Below are positions 32,858 through 44,643 of a stretch of 64,000 bases of DNA, one piece after another. Position 1 is the stretch's first letter. Every line of letters begins with the position of its first letter. Below the pieces are notes generated by a model. That model worked only from the letters and a program-made list of their open reading frames with translations. It was not told the origin of the DNA and did not search any database. Position numbers and translations under genes: made by a program. Origin of the DNA: Collybiopsis luxurians FD-317 M1 (taxonomy: Eukaryota > Basidiomycota > Agaricomycetes > Agaricales > Omphalotaceae); NCBI GenBank assembly GCA_000827265.1, contig KN834778.1:199097-263096 (forward strand), given 5' to 3'.

Positions 32858-35800
32858 ATGTTCAGTTTCCGGCCTCCCAGATCCTCATCGCCAGCAAACC
32901 AGCAGCGGCTTCGAGCATCAACAGTCTCCCCAGATATTTCTCGCTCCTCAGTTTTCTCCGCCGTCCCCGAACTCGCAGGGCTTTCGACTGAAGAAGTTGA
33001 TTTATTGGACGCTATTATAGAAAGGGCTGGACCGACAGCAACGACGTTCCTCACGGTATTCAAGGCTTATAATGACATTTTAACTGATCGTGGCTTGGAT
33101 CCTCACGAAGTTGTTTATTATGGGAAACTGTTGAAATTGGGTACACTCAAGGGAGGCAGCTGGAGAGAGAAGTGGGACGCGATTAAAGCACAAAATGGAT
33201 ATGGAGCTGAAGCTGAGGTTACTGCTGGAAGCACTCGGACAATATCCAAGATGAGCAAATGGCCAGCCCGGTCTGATACCGTCCTGGATTCTCGTCCTGG
33301 CGCCTCGGCATTTCTTAGCGACGATGTATTTTCATCTGGCCTTCGCCGCTCTCAAGTGTCTGAAACAGACGAAGAGTCAGTTCTAGAAGGACTACAGACA
33401 TCACCGCTTTCTTCGACTGTCTTTCCTTCTCGTCAAGGTCTCAGTCCGTCTGAGCTGACTGGTAATTCATTGGGACTTGAAGTAAATGAAGATATACTGC
33501 GTCCTTCACCCGCTCTTTCTTCGCGGACGCCTTTTCAAAGAGCGACCGCTCGACCCTGGGATTATAATACCTCGGAGCCTATCACATCCACGCCCCCTTC
33601 TTATCGTGTTGTACCTCGAGATCTCTCCTCCAGAAAACTACCTCCACCCGCTAGTTTCAAGCCCGTCGAACAAAAGAACAGCGCTATCAATGAGGAAGAC
33701 GCGTGGAAAAAAGTCAAAATGATACAGGATGAAAGAGAAGCTGATAGATTCAGAGACGAGAGGCTTGTAGAACGATGTTTTGACGTGTGGAAAGAAGGTT
33801 TCCATTGGATTGCAGTAAGTTTCAAAAGTTCAGCGCCTGATACTTTGAATTCTATTACTCTTCCTAGACTACGAACGAACAAATCGACACTGCTAGGGAT
33901 AACCTGTTGCTACGGAAGTTTTTTCAGCGCTGGTACCAGCCCACAGCTTCTCGTCGAGCGTTGTGTGCTCGAGTCGACGCGTTTGCTAACCGACGCTGTC
34001 AGCAGATCTTCTTCTCCATTTGGAAGCAACGTCTCAAGCGACAAGTGAAGGAGAAACTGCAAATTAAATGGCGTCAGGATATGCGGATGAGGATACAATT
34101 GGTACGGCAGAAACGAGACAAGAGGGTTTTGCAACAGGCTTGGGACAATCTGAGACAGTCTCATCGGTTGACCGTGGCGGACCAGTACTATGATGGGCAG
34201 CTCCTCGTACGCTTTTTTCAACACTGGAAGACAATTTTAGGAAAAGCATATGGCAAGGAAGCTATCGCAGATGAAATGTTCCGCAATCGCATGGAAAATG
34301 CTGTCGAGACGTACTGGGATCACTGGCGCTCATCTGCGGAAATAGCCCGTATCGGAAAAGTAATAACAGAGAGAGTCGGGTTGAGAGTTTTGGGTGAGAC
34401 TCTGGATATCTGGTACAAGAGAACGTATGTTTTCTACTCACTTTCATCGCTTATAATCAAATCGTTTTCAGACGCAATCTGCAAATTTCGCAAGCATTTT
34501 ACAATGTAATACTGGCCAAAAAATACATTAGGTCTTGGAAGACTGCACGAGATCGAACACGGGTCTGTTATTCTTCTATTATCGTCATACAGCATTTATT
34601 GAGAAGTTCGCAGAACTTGGAATTTCGCGTGAACAAGCATATTGCTCGCCGAGACGGTGTTCTGTTACGTGCCGCGGTGCGAGTCTGGAAAGCACATGAA
34701 CGGGGGAAACTTCTTGAAAAAGTCAAGGCCTTCCGGTTGACGAAAATGGTCTGGGCAGTTTGGAAAGCTAGAATGGATGACCAGCGGATACTCGAAGGTT
34801 AGAAGGACCTTTCTCCAACTGACACTCTTTTTAACTGCACCTCTTAGATTTGGCGCTTCACTTCTCCGTGCGGCTCAATGCAAGCAACGTTCAAAGCGCG
34901 TTTTTTTCTTGGAGACAAGTTCTGTCAACTCATCGAAACTCGTACTCGATGGCAACACGTTACTTTGCTCAAAATACTCTTCGACAGTCGGTTCTTAAAT
35001 GGCGCTTACAGCTTCATAAACAGCTGAAGATGACGAAAAAGGCTAGGGTAGCTGAAAGGTTTCTGGCCCTCCACAATGCATGGAATCATTTCAAGGGAAA
35101 ATACTGGGAGCGAATAGCGATCAAGAAGCTCCAATCCTCAGAACAGCTGCGAATGAAACGAGTTTTCGAAGGTAGTTGCATTAAAGTATGTATGATGCCT
35201 GAGTTTGACGATATTGTCCAGCGTGGGTATCTCGCAGCCAAAGATCGCGACATCAACGATTTTCGGAAAGAATTCTTCGCGATCAAATTCGGAGGGTCAG
35301 TTTTGGCTGCTCTTGTTTCCAGATCCATCTACTCATATCTTATTCAGAGGATTTTGAGTAATTTCCTAGCTCATTGGACTAATCGCGTTATCGCACTCAA
35401 GGTGCAGGAGCTAGAGGTGTCGCAGCGCAACGAAGCAGTTATCTTGATGTAAGCTATGCCTCCTCTCCGAGGTTTATGGGTATTCACCACTCCTTCAGAA
35501 CGACTTTTAAAAAATGGAAGAATGTCCGAGCTCGGCATCTCGAAGAGCTAGGTCTTATGCAAAGTTACCAAGATATCAGGAAGGAAGGTGGGTTTTTTCC
35601 ATCAAATGCAAATCAAATCACATCTTTAACGTCAGTCGCTAGAGAATATACGCAGAATCTTCGCCAAGTGGCTGGCTACTACTCGAGCCGCTCGCCATCG
35701 TCGTATCGTTTTGGAACAGAGGGAGGAAGAAATCAAAATCATGACGATCGCGGTAGCATGGGACAAGTGGAGAGAGCGATTCCAGGAAGAACGCCTGAGA

Positions 35801-36704
35801 CCGATGGTGAGTTTTAGTTCAAGCTCAGGCTCAGGTGAATTGAAGACAAGGACATAATCCAGGAACATCAATTGCGCGTTCAGAACAGAGAAGCGCTCAA
35901 ATACCGAGCTTTTGCTACCTGGTTTTCCAAAACTCAAGTAAGTCTCGGCCACCTTTAAGCTATGCGTAACTCGCTAACCCGGAGTCTAGTCGCTTCCTGC
36001 CATTCATTTCAATTCCAACCGTGTGAAGACAAGATACTGGAAATTATGGGCCGGTGCCATGCCTCGTGCATTGCAAGCTAGAAAGGCTAGGGAACTCGAT
36101 AAACAGGCTGTTCTCAGTAAGTCTCATGTGAACGATCGTCTAACAGCTCATCACAAGTCGAGCAGGAAATTTCTTAACGAAATGGTTACAAGTGTACAGA
36201 ACCAAGCTCTCCCTGAAGGCAGTCGCGTAAGTCATTCTGTCAAACAATTCTATTCGAGTTCTCAAGTATTAGATGTACAGTCGTGCAAGATATTTTCCTG
36301 CTCCCGGCGGTGCCTCTTCTCGTTCCTTTGCGCCCCCGCTGCCGTATGTCCCCCGCAATAACGCCTCACGAAATGGATTACCTCGTCGGGCAATTCGTTC
36401 TCCCAGCCCCGATGAGAAAGGGTCTGACTCCACCGGTGCTATCACCGCTTTAAAAGTCGCTAGATTGGCGAGTCACCTTGCTGTTCCGACGCGAGCGAGA
36501 TCTGAAGCTAGCCCGACTCGCACGCTTATTCCTGGTACTCGAGCTTCTAGCCCAGCCCGCTCAACAAAATCTTCGGTTCCTGCACCTTGGTATATGAGGG
36601 ATCGCAGCCCACTCAGATCCCCAGCTCCTCCGAGCTCGACTGGAGGACCAGAAGGACGACATAATTTGTGGCAGGAACTTCGTGATGTGGGAAGGAAGTC
36701 GTAG
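32858..36704 (+). CDS. SFI1: Spindle pole body / half-bridge protein Sfi1
   Basis: The N-terminal about 300 residues are disordered. The middle, split by several introns, is a long array of Sfi1 repeats. Each is a helix of about 23-40 residues with a conserved Trp and basic residues, for example LRKFFQRWYQP, CQQIFFSIWKQRLKRQ, LQQAWDNLRQSHR, VRFFQHWKTILGK, VETYWDHWRSSAE, and VLKWRLQLHKQLK. In Sfi1 each repeat binds one centrin (Cdc31), and the filament spans the half-bridge. The Ser/Pro/Arg-rich C-terminus contains several SP and TP sites, the kind phosphorylated by Cdk1 in yeast Sfi1. The gene appears intact; exon joins in the repeats keep helical periodicity. Confidence 0.85.
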
Positions 36705-36860
36705 ACTCCTTCAGAAAAGTCGAGAAATTTGAATCAATAGCCTCTGCCTCGATATTTATGTTTAATTTATATTACCCTTGTCGTGTTACATGTATCTGTA
36801 TGGAATCAATTTTGAATGTCGTTTTGGTCGAGGTTGATAAAAATTTGCCTACCTGAAGCG

Positions 36861-37139
36861 TTAAGAATTTCGATAATACTGCCATCCAACCCAATTTGCA
36901 ATCACAAAATACGCTCCGGTTGGAATGATGAGCAAAGCGAAGTACTTGTAATGGGTGTCTTTTGCTAGCGCATCGAGAAACTGGCCGAAAATGAGGGAGA
37001 GGAGTGAACTGAGAAGGGGAAAACTTGCCACATTTCCGGTAAGCGGAAGAAAAGCACTAAAAAGAATGGCATAACTTGCGAGGATAAAAAAGAGTGTTGC
37101 GGAGGAGATGATAGCGAAACCAAGGTTGATGAGAGTCAT
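36861..37139 (-). CDS. PIG-Y/Eri1-like GPI-GlcNAc transferase subunit
   Basis: Single-exon protein of about 92 residues with two hydrophobic helices (AIISSATLFFILASYAILFSAFL; YFALLIIPTGAYFVIANWVGWQYY) joined by a short loop, and a basic or polar end YYRNS. The size, two-helix topology, and the aromatic WxxW-like second helix before a short basic tail fit PIG-Y/Eri1. PIG-Y is the small ER subunit of the enzyme that starts GPI-anchor synthesis. The family is weakly conserved, so this is a reasoned guess. The start at 37139 is chosen over the extended frame to 37232, which would overlap the divergent neighbour's leader. Confidence 0.55.
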   Translation of the reverse strand: MTLINLGFAIISSATLFFILASYAILFSAFLPLTGNVASFPLLSSLLSLIFGQFLDALAKDTHYKYFALLIIPTGAYFVIANWVGWQYYRNS

Positions 37140-37285
37140 TAAGTAAGTACCCCGGGCCGGTGTTCCGTGCAGTTGCGATGGTTTCCAATACTGTACGTTG
37201 AGCTTCACTTGAACTTGCACAATGGCCACCAACCCAGATCCTTCTCAGAGCGATCAACCTGGGTCAGACCTCCTGCTGTCTCGGG

Positions 37286-37715
37286 ATGCAGCTTGTTTCT
37301 GACGCGGTTTCGTCTAGATCTAGCGGCCAGGACACATTATCACACTCATCCAACTTTTCTACATCGAATGAACCTTCTGGAGATGCGTATGAGCCCACGC
37401 TAGAAATTAAATCACCATTGCTTCCTCAAATCAGTGCGGATACCAATCTCAGCCTTGACCTCGATTCCATTATTTCGGCGGGTAATCCAGAGTACGCTTA
37501 TCTGACCCGCGTCCAAATTGGCTGCCCTTCTCATTTCTCGGTTTAGAATGGCTGAAGTAAATAAACGCGCGTCGAATGTGCAGAAACTGGCAGAAGAGAA
37601 TGAAAAGCTGAAGGCGGAACTACGTGAAATGTCGGACAGGCTAGAGGCAGCTGAACGGAGAAGACAGGAGCTCAATAAAAAGACGCAGAATTTGAAGGAA
37701 CCTCCCTCGGAGTAG
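37286..37715 (+). CDS. Small coiled-coil protein, unknown function
   Basis: Two exons. The first encodes a Ser-rich, acidic segment with a Leu-rich motif (LSLDLDSIISAGNPE). The second encodes a strongly predicted coiled coil of about 50 residues (RASNVQKLAEENEKLKAELREM, ERRRQELNKKTQ) ending EPPSE. The join at GA|gtacgc...tttag|A keeps the frame. Leucines at heptad spacing after a basic stretch (RFRMAEVNKRAS) resemble a bZIP, but the basic region is too weak to call one. The start is uncertain: an upstream ATG at 37222 (MATNPDPSQS) stops after about 26 codons unless spliced. Confidence 0.5.
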
Positions 37716-37849
37716 TAGTTAGTACTAGTAGTGACATCATCAATTTCACGTGTTCCATTGATGAACCGCATTGATACGCGCAAAAAAAAACCACTCATCG
37801 TTTCCTTCCACCATCTTCTTCTCAGTCTTTTGTGCACACAACTTGAATC

Positions 37850-39648
37850 ATGTCCAATCCAACCTCTCCGGCCCCCCGTAGGGCCTCTGATCGTAGAGGT
37901 TCCTCCTTCTCTCGTCGAGGGTCCATCGACCCCCGGAAACTTGTACCTATGGACAAGTGCAATCTTTTACATCATGGATATCGACTTTCATCGCTGACTG
38001 TCATGTTCTTCTTCTCCTTTGCTTTTATAGAATGACCCATATATCTGGTCACGATGACTTCAATGTCGTCTTTGTCGGTGCTGGCAACATCATGTTTGGT
38101 CAGTGAGCTTATCGATGACTCTCACACACCGCCTCTTCGTGCCCCGAATTAACCCGCCCTTTACGTGAAATAGGCTCTGATGAAGGTCCCTGGAACCACT
38201 CTTTCCGTTTCGAACAGTACGCGCCTCATCCAATTTGAAGCGCATCATATTAACCTTAACTTTTAGTAAACTCGGCCGTCGACTCAAAGTTATTGCTCTC
38301 ATTGACCCTGCCGTCGAACGTGCCAAAGAAGTCCTCAGGAAGAAATGTGACTCCTTCGTCATATCAGCCTACGAAAACACTCGTGTCTACAAAAACTTTG
38401 ACGAATTCCACAAGAACCTTCCCAAGAACCTTCGCCCTCGGGTCTTTGTGGTAGGAAGTCCTCCAATGTTCAGAGGAACCCTCCAGGCTGGCAGAGACAT
38501 CGAAACCCAGATTCTCAAATACTACCCTGGTGTCGCTCTTTTTATCGAAAAACCTATTGCTACTGGTCCTCATGGAGAGATCGAGGAAGCTTTCAAGATT
38601 GCCAAACAAATCGAGGATACCAGAACTGTTTGCTCTATTGGGTGTGTTCGGGCAATCCGCATGATTACTGCCTGGTGACGCTCTTTAATATCAGATACAT
38701 GCTCCGCTACCTGAAAGCTGTTCAAATGATGAAGCACATCATTGAAGAAAACAACCTAACTGTTATGACTACCATAGCACGCTACGCTTGCGCTTACGAG
38801 GCTATCGCAAAACCTGATTGGTGGGACAAATCAAAAAGGTAAACCCTCATTTGTTTGAATGAGCATGATCGTGAGTGTAAGCTCTTTCTAGCGCTGGACC
38901 CGTCATCGAGCAAGGTACTCACTTCTGTGATTTGTCCCGCTACTTCGGTGGTGAGGTTGACATGGACACTGTCGTTGCGCACTCGCTCGAGTGGGATGAG
39001 AATGCTGGTCATCTTTCTGCGATGAAAGTTGACGAAAGCAAGATTCCACCCGAAAACCGTATTCCTCGTGTGACTTCCGCTACTTGGTTGGTTATGCTTA
39101 TTTTGAATTGTTTCATGATAAATATTCTTATCGCGAATTCCATACAGGAAATATGAGAGCGGTGCGGTTGGGACCTTTACCCATGTAGTCGCGCTGCAGG
39201 GCACCGACTACAGTTGTGAATTGGAGGTCTACGCTGACGGATACTGTCTCAGGTTAGTGATTCGCCTTTTGAGTTTGCTGTATACCTTACATTGCTGTAT
39301 CCTAGGCTCGTCGATCCATATGTACAACCTGTGCTGTACGTTCGCAAGCCCGGCGATGACCATGAACAAACCTTCCGATTTAACAAGGACGACCCCTTCT
39401 TTTCGGAAGTGTCAAACTTGATCGACATCATTGAAGACATTGAAGAGGATCCGGATGCTGCCTGCATCCTTTCTAGCTACGAAGGTTCGCCCAAGTTTGT
39501 TGATCTTCTAACGTAGCATATATAATTGTTCCTTGCAGATGCTGTTAGGACCTATCAGTTGACGTGGGCCATTCGTTTGGCAAGCGAGCGATCTCGAGCT
39601 GCTAAGCTTGAGGCTAGCCGTAAGGCTGCTCAAGCCCAAACAAAATGA
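37850..39648 (+). CDS. Gfo/Idh/MocA-family NAD(P)-binding oxidoreductase
   Basis: Short disordered, Ser/Arg-rich N-terminus (SRRGSIDPRK), then a Rossmann nucleotide-binding fold with VVFVGAGNIMFG in place of GxGxxG. The LKVIALIDPAVERA strand and the family EKP motif (ALFIEKPIATG) follow. The substrate-binding alpha/beta half contains YMLRYLKAVQMMKHI, GPVIEQGTHFCDLSRYFGGEV, and an SGAVGTFTHVVALQG strand. The C-terminal helix ends AAQAQTK. Six or so short introns are used. Family members oxidise sugars, inositols or related alcohols. The substrate here is unknown, and the predicted basic N-terminal extension is not part of the core fold. Confidence 0.8.
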
Positions 39649-41924
39649 TTAGATCCTTCTAGAATATGGAATTTCGTTCTTGTAAAAATTTCCATTTTCC
39701 GCAATAGACTCCTTGAGGCATCCGCCATAGTTAATCGGGAATGGTCAAAGCTGGTGATATTGGTATTTCTTTATGCTCGCAAAGTGTCTTGAACAGAGAA
39801 AATGTTTGACCTGACAAGTTTCCTCGATTGATATTTGGCGTTCATAGACTTTGAATTGCTCCATCGTCGGCTTTTCTCTTCTCTTTGCACTCGTCACGGT
39901 CTTCGTCGCACTACAATTGATTTAATTCACGATTAACTTTAGAACCTATCCCTTCTCTCATGCATTCAATACTTCCTGTCTGCACTGAGGTATTGAACAT
40001 CGGCAGTAGCCCAGTTGTTGGCAGTGGTCCGCTATAAAGTGGTGGCAAGACCGCCATGTGTTGCTCTGGACGATTGATTGCCTATCTGAGTATCAATATA
40101 CTACTGGAATCGAAATTTTGTTAATTCTTTCAACATTCTTTTCTTTGACGAAAAGTCATTCCAGAAAAAAAAAACAAGAAAAGAGGATAAAAACCAAACT
40201 GCAGGCCAGTTGCCTGCACGTCGTTAGCGCGTCAGCCTTCGTGTAGAATGGCCTAAGTGGGAATATACTTGCTGAAAGCCTTCTCATAATTATGTTTTTT
40301 TTTTAGTACCAACTTTACCCCTCTGGCGATCTGAAATTAAAGCATTGTTCATATCTTCCTACCCCTTGCCACTGGTGGACCCTAGTTAGTTAGTTAGTTA
40401 TTACGCGGGGTGATCCTGCTGAGGAGCAGCCGGAAGCAATGGGGATCGTATCTAACTTGAAGTACATCAGCAATAAACTACTATTATTTATTTACATACT
40501 AGATACTGTGAGGCTGCGGTCATTCCTCATCCCAATTGTGCCCACGCCACAGTTGCACAACAAACCAGCTCGATGCCTCAAGGGCAAGGTAGATCTGAGG
40601 TGAGTGAGCCAGACAAACCACTGGCACAACACTTACGCACCAAAAATTACCCACCCCCCAATCCCTCCCAGATGATCCAATATCTTTTGACTGCACATAT
40701 AGAACTCAGGAAAGCAAGAAAATTTACCACGTGCTGCCCCATCCAAATTAGTGAGGAAAAATGCTAGGGCAAAACCGGGTTCCCACTCAGGCGTAACCGC
40801 ATTGACTCTTACGGAACAAATTCGACGCTCCTCCTGCACTGAAGATGCCAAAATCCAACGCCGGGGTTTTATGTGGAAGCTGCGGAGAAAAAAGCAAGAA
40901 GAAAAATTGATTTGAAAGAGCAAAAAAAAAAATGGACTAGTTAGGGGTTAGGTTCGCGTTCTTCAGCGCTGAACCACCTTGAACAACGGACCTAGGCATA
41001 AATAAAGCGTCAAAGTTTGATAGTGGGTGGAATGACATCTCACAGCTTGTTTGTCCGACATCTCCAATTTTAATTTGAAGTATGCATTTGAGATTCAAGC
41101 TCAAGTCCCATTGAACTTGCCGTTCTAATTCGCAGATCGTGATTGATTATTACACCGGAAATTGGGTGTCAAAGGGAGAGATCTATTTTCATCCGTGAAT
41201 TTGAAATTTCTTAGTACAGTAGCCTAGTTGACGCCTAGAGTACATGCTATGATTATAGGTCATTGATTCTGATGCACCTTCGATGGTGCTGAAAGAAGGT
41301 CAGGAGCCTGTCCGCCGTCCGGATTCATATATTCAACGTCTGATTGAACACTGGACAGGCCTATTCAACGAGCCGTTGATAAATCAGCTTTTATGCGAGC
41401 CCTCTACAAGTAGTTTGGGTGCATGGGAAGGAGCGAAATATGCATTTCTCAGGTATTTGATTAATACTCCGCCTCAACGTGCATTCCTATCGGAGGGGAA
41501 TTGATCATCGCTGATTCCATGTTACTGCCGGCCTCATTTACGCCTTCGAGCGAGCAAACTCGCTCGTTTCTATGTATCGTCTCTATTCCCATCTTCGCGA
41601 GCACACGAGTGGTATTCCCTTCTGCGTCATACCAATTGACATCTCGAACGACAAGCATAAGGCTGCCATGCACCTCGGCAGGACAATTAGGTCTTACTGT
41701 TGCTTCGTTTGCTTCGTTCATATAGAGAAAGACTTATTACTCGTCAAATTCTTGAATGCTGTCGCATGGACCACAATAAGGATACATCTGTGCCGCTACA
41801 TCTCCGAGTTCAGCGACATGATGGTTATCTCGCATCTGAGGTATAAAACCCACCTTGAATGGCCCTCGAGTCTTTAGCTATTCGCTCTACACTGCTCTGC
41901 ACTCCCTCTGCACCAGCCATCACG
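39649..41924. other. Gene-poor 2.3-kb stretch
   Basis: Longest region without a supported gene. It has several poly-A/T runs, a short TTAG repeat (about 40385-40400) and no intact mobile element. Open frames at 41283-41504 and 41461-41721 have no recognisable domain. The last part is the promoter of the G1 peptidase. Confidence 0.5.
41842..41847 (+). promoter_or_regulatory. TATA box of G1 peptidase gene
   Basis: TATAAA in the context GGTATAAAACC, 83 bp upstream of the start codon. Spacing fits a core promoter with a leader of about 50 nt. Confidence 0.5.
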
Positions 41925-43139
41925 ATGCTCTCCACTGCATTCCTCATCCACGGTCTCCTCGCCACTGCAGCCTTTGCTCTTCCCTCAAGCAAGGAGCGGA
42001 TGGCTGCTCGCCGAGCCCGTCGGGGCGTCAGTCGCCAGAGTAAACCCGCGAACATCATCACGAACCAGGTAACCACTGATGTTACCAACACTACTAATGA
42101 GGAGTTCAGCTCCAACTGGGCTGGTGCTGTTCTAATTGCCAGTACGGTAAGACTTGAGTAATTCAGTTCTTCTGCATTCGAGAAGATTTACGCATCCATA
42201 TAAAAACTGGCAGGCCACTTATCAGAGTTCGTTACCTATTTGATAAACCATTCTGGATTGGCTAACATTATGAAAACCATAGGTGTAACCGGCACATTCA
42301 CGGTTCCCAACCCTCAGTCTACCGGTGGAAGCAGCGAGCAATGCGCCACTGCTTGGGTTGGTATCGATGGTGATACTTGTTCTAGTGCAATCTTGCAGAC
42401 CGGTGTCGATTTTTGTGTCACCGGATCCTCCGTTTCTTACGACGGATGGTAAGTGCCTCACACTCCACTTGACGATATAATATGATATGACTGAACGGCC
42501 TGTTCAAGGTATGAATTCTTCCCTGGTAACTAAATTCAATCTTCTTTTTCTGCCTCGATTTTGCTGATAAGATATTTCGCCCTCTGTCTTGTGATTGTGA
42601 ACATCTCGCTCTCCTCTGGTATTTATTGCCCCGACTCTGTTCGTACACCTCCCTTTCTAGCGGTCATCAGCTGATAGGTTTTCTTCAGAGCTGCCTCCTT
42701 CGACTTCTCCGGGATCTCTTTCTCTGCGGGTGACTCGGTTACGTGAGTTGAATCTTCCTCGGGAACTTTGATCATTAAGCTAAGCAGAATCTGATTTTCT
42801 AGCCTGACCGCTACCGTTTCCAGCTCAAGCGCAGGCACTTTGACCATCAAGAACAACAGCAAGGGTCAAACTGTCTCCAAGGCTGTAACCTCCAGTGCGA
42901 GCTTGTGTCAGACCAATGCCGAGTGGATCGTAGAGGACTTTGAAGAATGCTCGGGAAGCAGCTGCTCTCTTGTTCCCTTCGCCAACTTTGGGTCTATCGA
43001 GTTCACTGGGGCTTCAGCGGCCACCTCCTCAGGCAGCATCACTCCTGCAGGAGCTACAATCATCGATATTGAGCAGAATGGCGAGGTATTGACCTCGTCG
43101 TCTGTCAGCGGAAGCACGGTTTCTGTAACTTATAAGTGA
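41925..43139 (+). CDS. Secreted glutamic peptidase, family G1 (eqolisin)
   Basis: Signal peptide MLSTAFLIHGLLATAAFA, a basic propeptide (RMAARRARRGVSRQ), then the mature G1 fold beginning SSNWAGAV. The two catalytic residues of the family can be placed: Gln in DTCSSAILQTGVDF, and Glu in AEWIVEDFEE. VTGTFTVPNPQ and AWVGIDGD are also characteristic. The C-terminal beta strands end SVSGSTVSVTYK. Introns are short except one of about 160 nt whose acceptor must be read as CAGAG| to give EFFPAASFDF. These acid-active endopeptidases are secreted by fungi to digest extracellular protein. This is the one clear secreted digestive enzyme in the window. Confidence 0.87.
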
Positions 43140-43494
43140 AGTTAAGTCGATGACAGTACTAATTTGAAGGAAGTATGCCATGAATATCAACTCAGAAAAT
43201 CGGATCGTTCTGCCGCAGCCTTCTCAAAACTGAGGTATAAGAACCAGGTTGATGATTATAATGGGTAAAGAAATGAGGTATTTTGTCTTGAGTTAAGAGC
43301 GTTTTGGGCTGTCGGGAGCATTTCGTACATATCTCCAGGGAGTCAAATGGATGTGACACCTTGAGTTATACACTGACCCTAAATGATGACGCCGGGGCGG
43401 GATATTCAACAGATTCAGGCCGGAATGAAGCAGTTTGAGACCGACTGGTTCAGGCCTACGAAAATTAGCGTCCGCGGCGGTATATAAGACCTTC
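43140..43494. other. Intergenic, convergent 3' ends
   Basis: Between the convergent G1 peptidase and aprataxin-like genes. I see no feature beyond probable 3' UTRs. Confidence 0.5.
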
Positions 43495-44436
43495 TTAGTG
43501 TTCCGATTTTGACTTCTTCTCGATATGCTTAACCTCAACTCCGCCCTCTGTCTCGCTTGTATTCTTTTCTTCCATCTTTCGTTTTCGCTCAACCCTTGCT
43601 TTCTCTCGTCGGGACAGCGTGTTCCACTCTTCTTGTAAATGATCTTTCAAGGTAGGTATGTTCTTCATTGGTGACTCGCATTGCCAGCAGGCTAGGTCTT
43701 CCTTTAGAAGCTTCTCATAAGCCTTTTCATCCAGTCTTGACATCTAAAAACGCAGCGTGAACACCGTAATTTAATCACACGAAGTAAAAAAAAAGGAGCA
43801 AAACCTGCCTCTTCGTAGTACGAAGACTCCCCGTCAAACCAGGACAGTACTTCGTCGATGTGAAGGAAGGAACCCAATTTTGGATGGAAAGAGTTGTAGT
43901 GCTTCTTATGCTTCAGCTTTGGAGAGCACAAATCGGAAGAGAGGACATGAAGATGCAAATGGCTTTGTTGAACGTCAATTAGATGGAGGAAAGTTTGAGC
44001 AGGAAACACAAACTGCATGGACGGTGCGCCATGAAAACCGATCCAGATAGGCCTTATAAACGGAATGATAAGTTCCTTACTTATGCCTGATAGACGTCGA
44101 CATTGTTAATGCATACCAAGTAAATTTATATTTCTTCATCATTTCCTCTTCAATCTGCCTCTTGATTTCCTTTGCATCGTCTTTTAACGCGTTCAATATA
44201 CATCTAGCAGTCTGTTTATCTGACGCAAGAAGCGTTCGAAGACTGTCCAGATCCTTTTCATTTACGCCGGTTGATAATTCTGATTGAAGGCGAGGGAGGA
44301 CGAGAAAGTGGAAGATGGACTTTGGGAAAGCATCAAAAATTGTGAGAGTATTAGGAGAACTAGAAAACAGAATCGAAGGGGGAATTGAAGACGGTGCTTT
44401 CTGCGCATACGTTCGAAGAATAAAAAGATTTGACAT
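43495..44436 (-). CDS. HNT3: Aprataxin-like HIT-domain protein (Hnt3)
   Basis: Three exons. The HIT domain reads MSNLFILRTYAQ ... NTLTIFDAFPKSIFHFLVLPRL ... IWIGFHGAPSMQFVFPAQTFLHLIDVQQSHLHLHVLS. It contains the HLHLH histidine triad, with the middle His as nucleophile. The KKHYNSFHP segment follows, as in aprataxin, and then a C-terminal zinc finger (LACWQCESP, TLKDHLQEEWNTL) with C-x2-C and H-x3-E ligands of the C2HE type. This arrangement is diagnostic of aprataxin/Hnt3, which removes 5'-AMP from abortive DNA ligation intermediates in the nucleus. The tail is basic and probably nuclear-targeted. Length is close to the short fungal forms. Confidence 0.87.
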
Positions 44437-44643
44437 CCTTTGGTGGCAGCATAAGTTTGAGATCAACCTAAGGTGGCGTCGATGACTCATCAGGCAGCCA
44501 ACGCATTCACAATTGGCGTGTATTCTTGGAAATATACATCATTAAAAGTACATGCAATACAGTAAATTCTACAATGAATTTCGAACCTTTGAACAAAAAT
44601 GCATAAAATGTTATATGTATGGCCCACCAACCATCACACCGCC

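Noticed and set aside
37222..37285. Upstream ATG as start of the small coiled-coil gene
   Set aside because: The frame stops after about 26 codons and no splice join I could find keeps the frame; the ATG at 37286 reads through cleanly.
40384..40400. Tetranucleotide TTAG microsatellite as a functional element
   Set aside because: About four units only, with no adjacent structure; listed within the gene-poor stretch.
40940..40952. Interstitial telomere repeat (TTAGGG-like)
   Set aside because: Only about one and a half imperfect units (TTAGGGG, TTAGG) occur, which is easily chance.
41283..41721. Short open frames on both strands as genes
   Set aside because: No recognisable domain, no splice continuation, and overlapping frames on both strands with similar composition.
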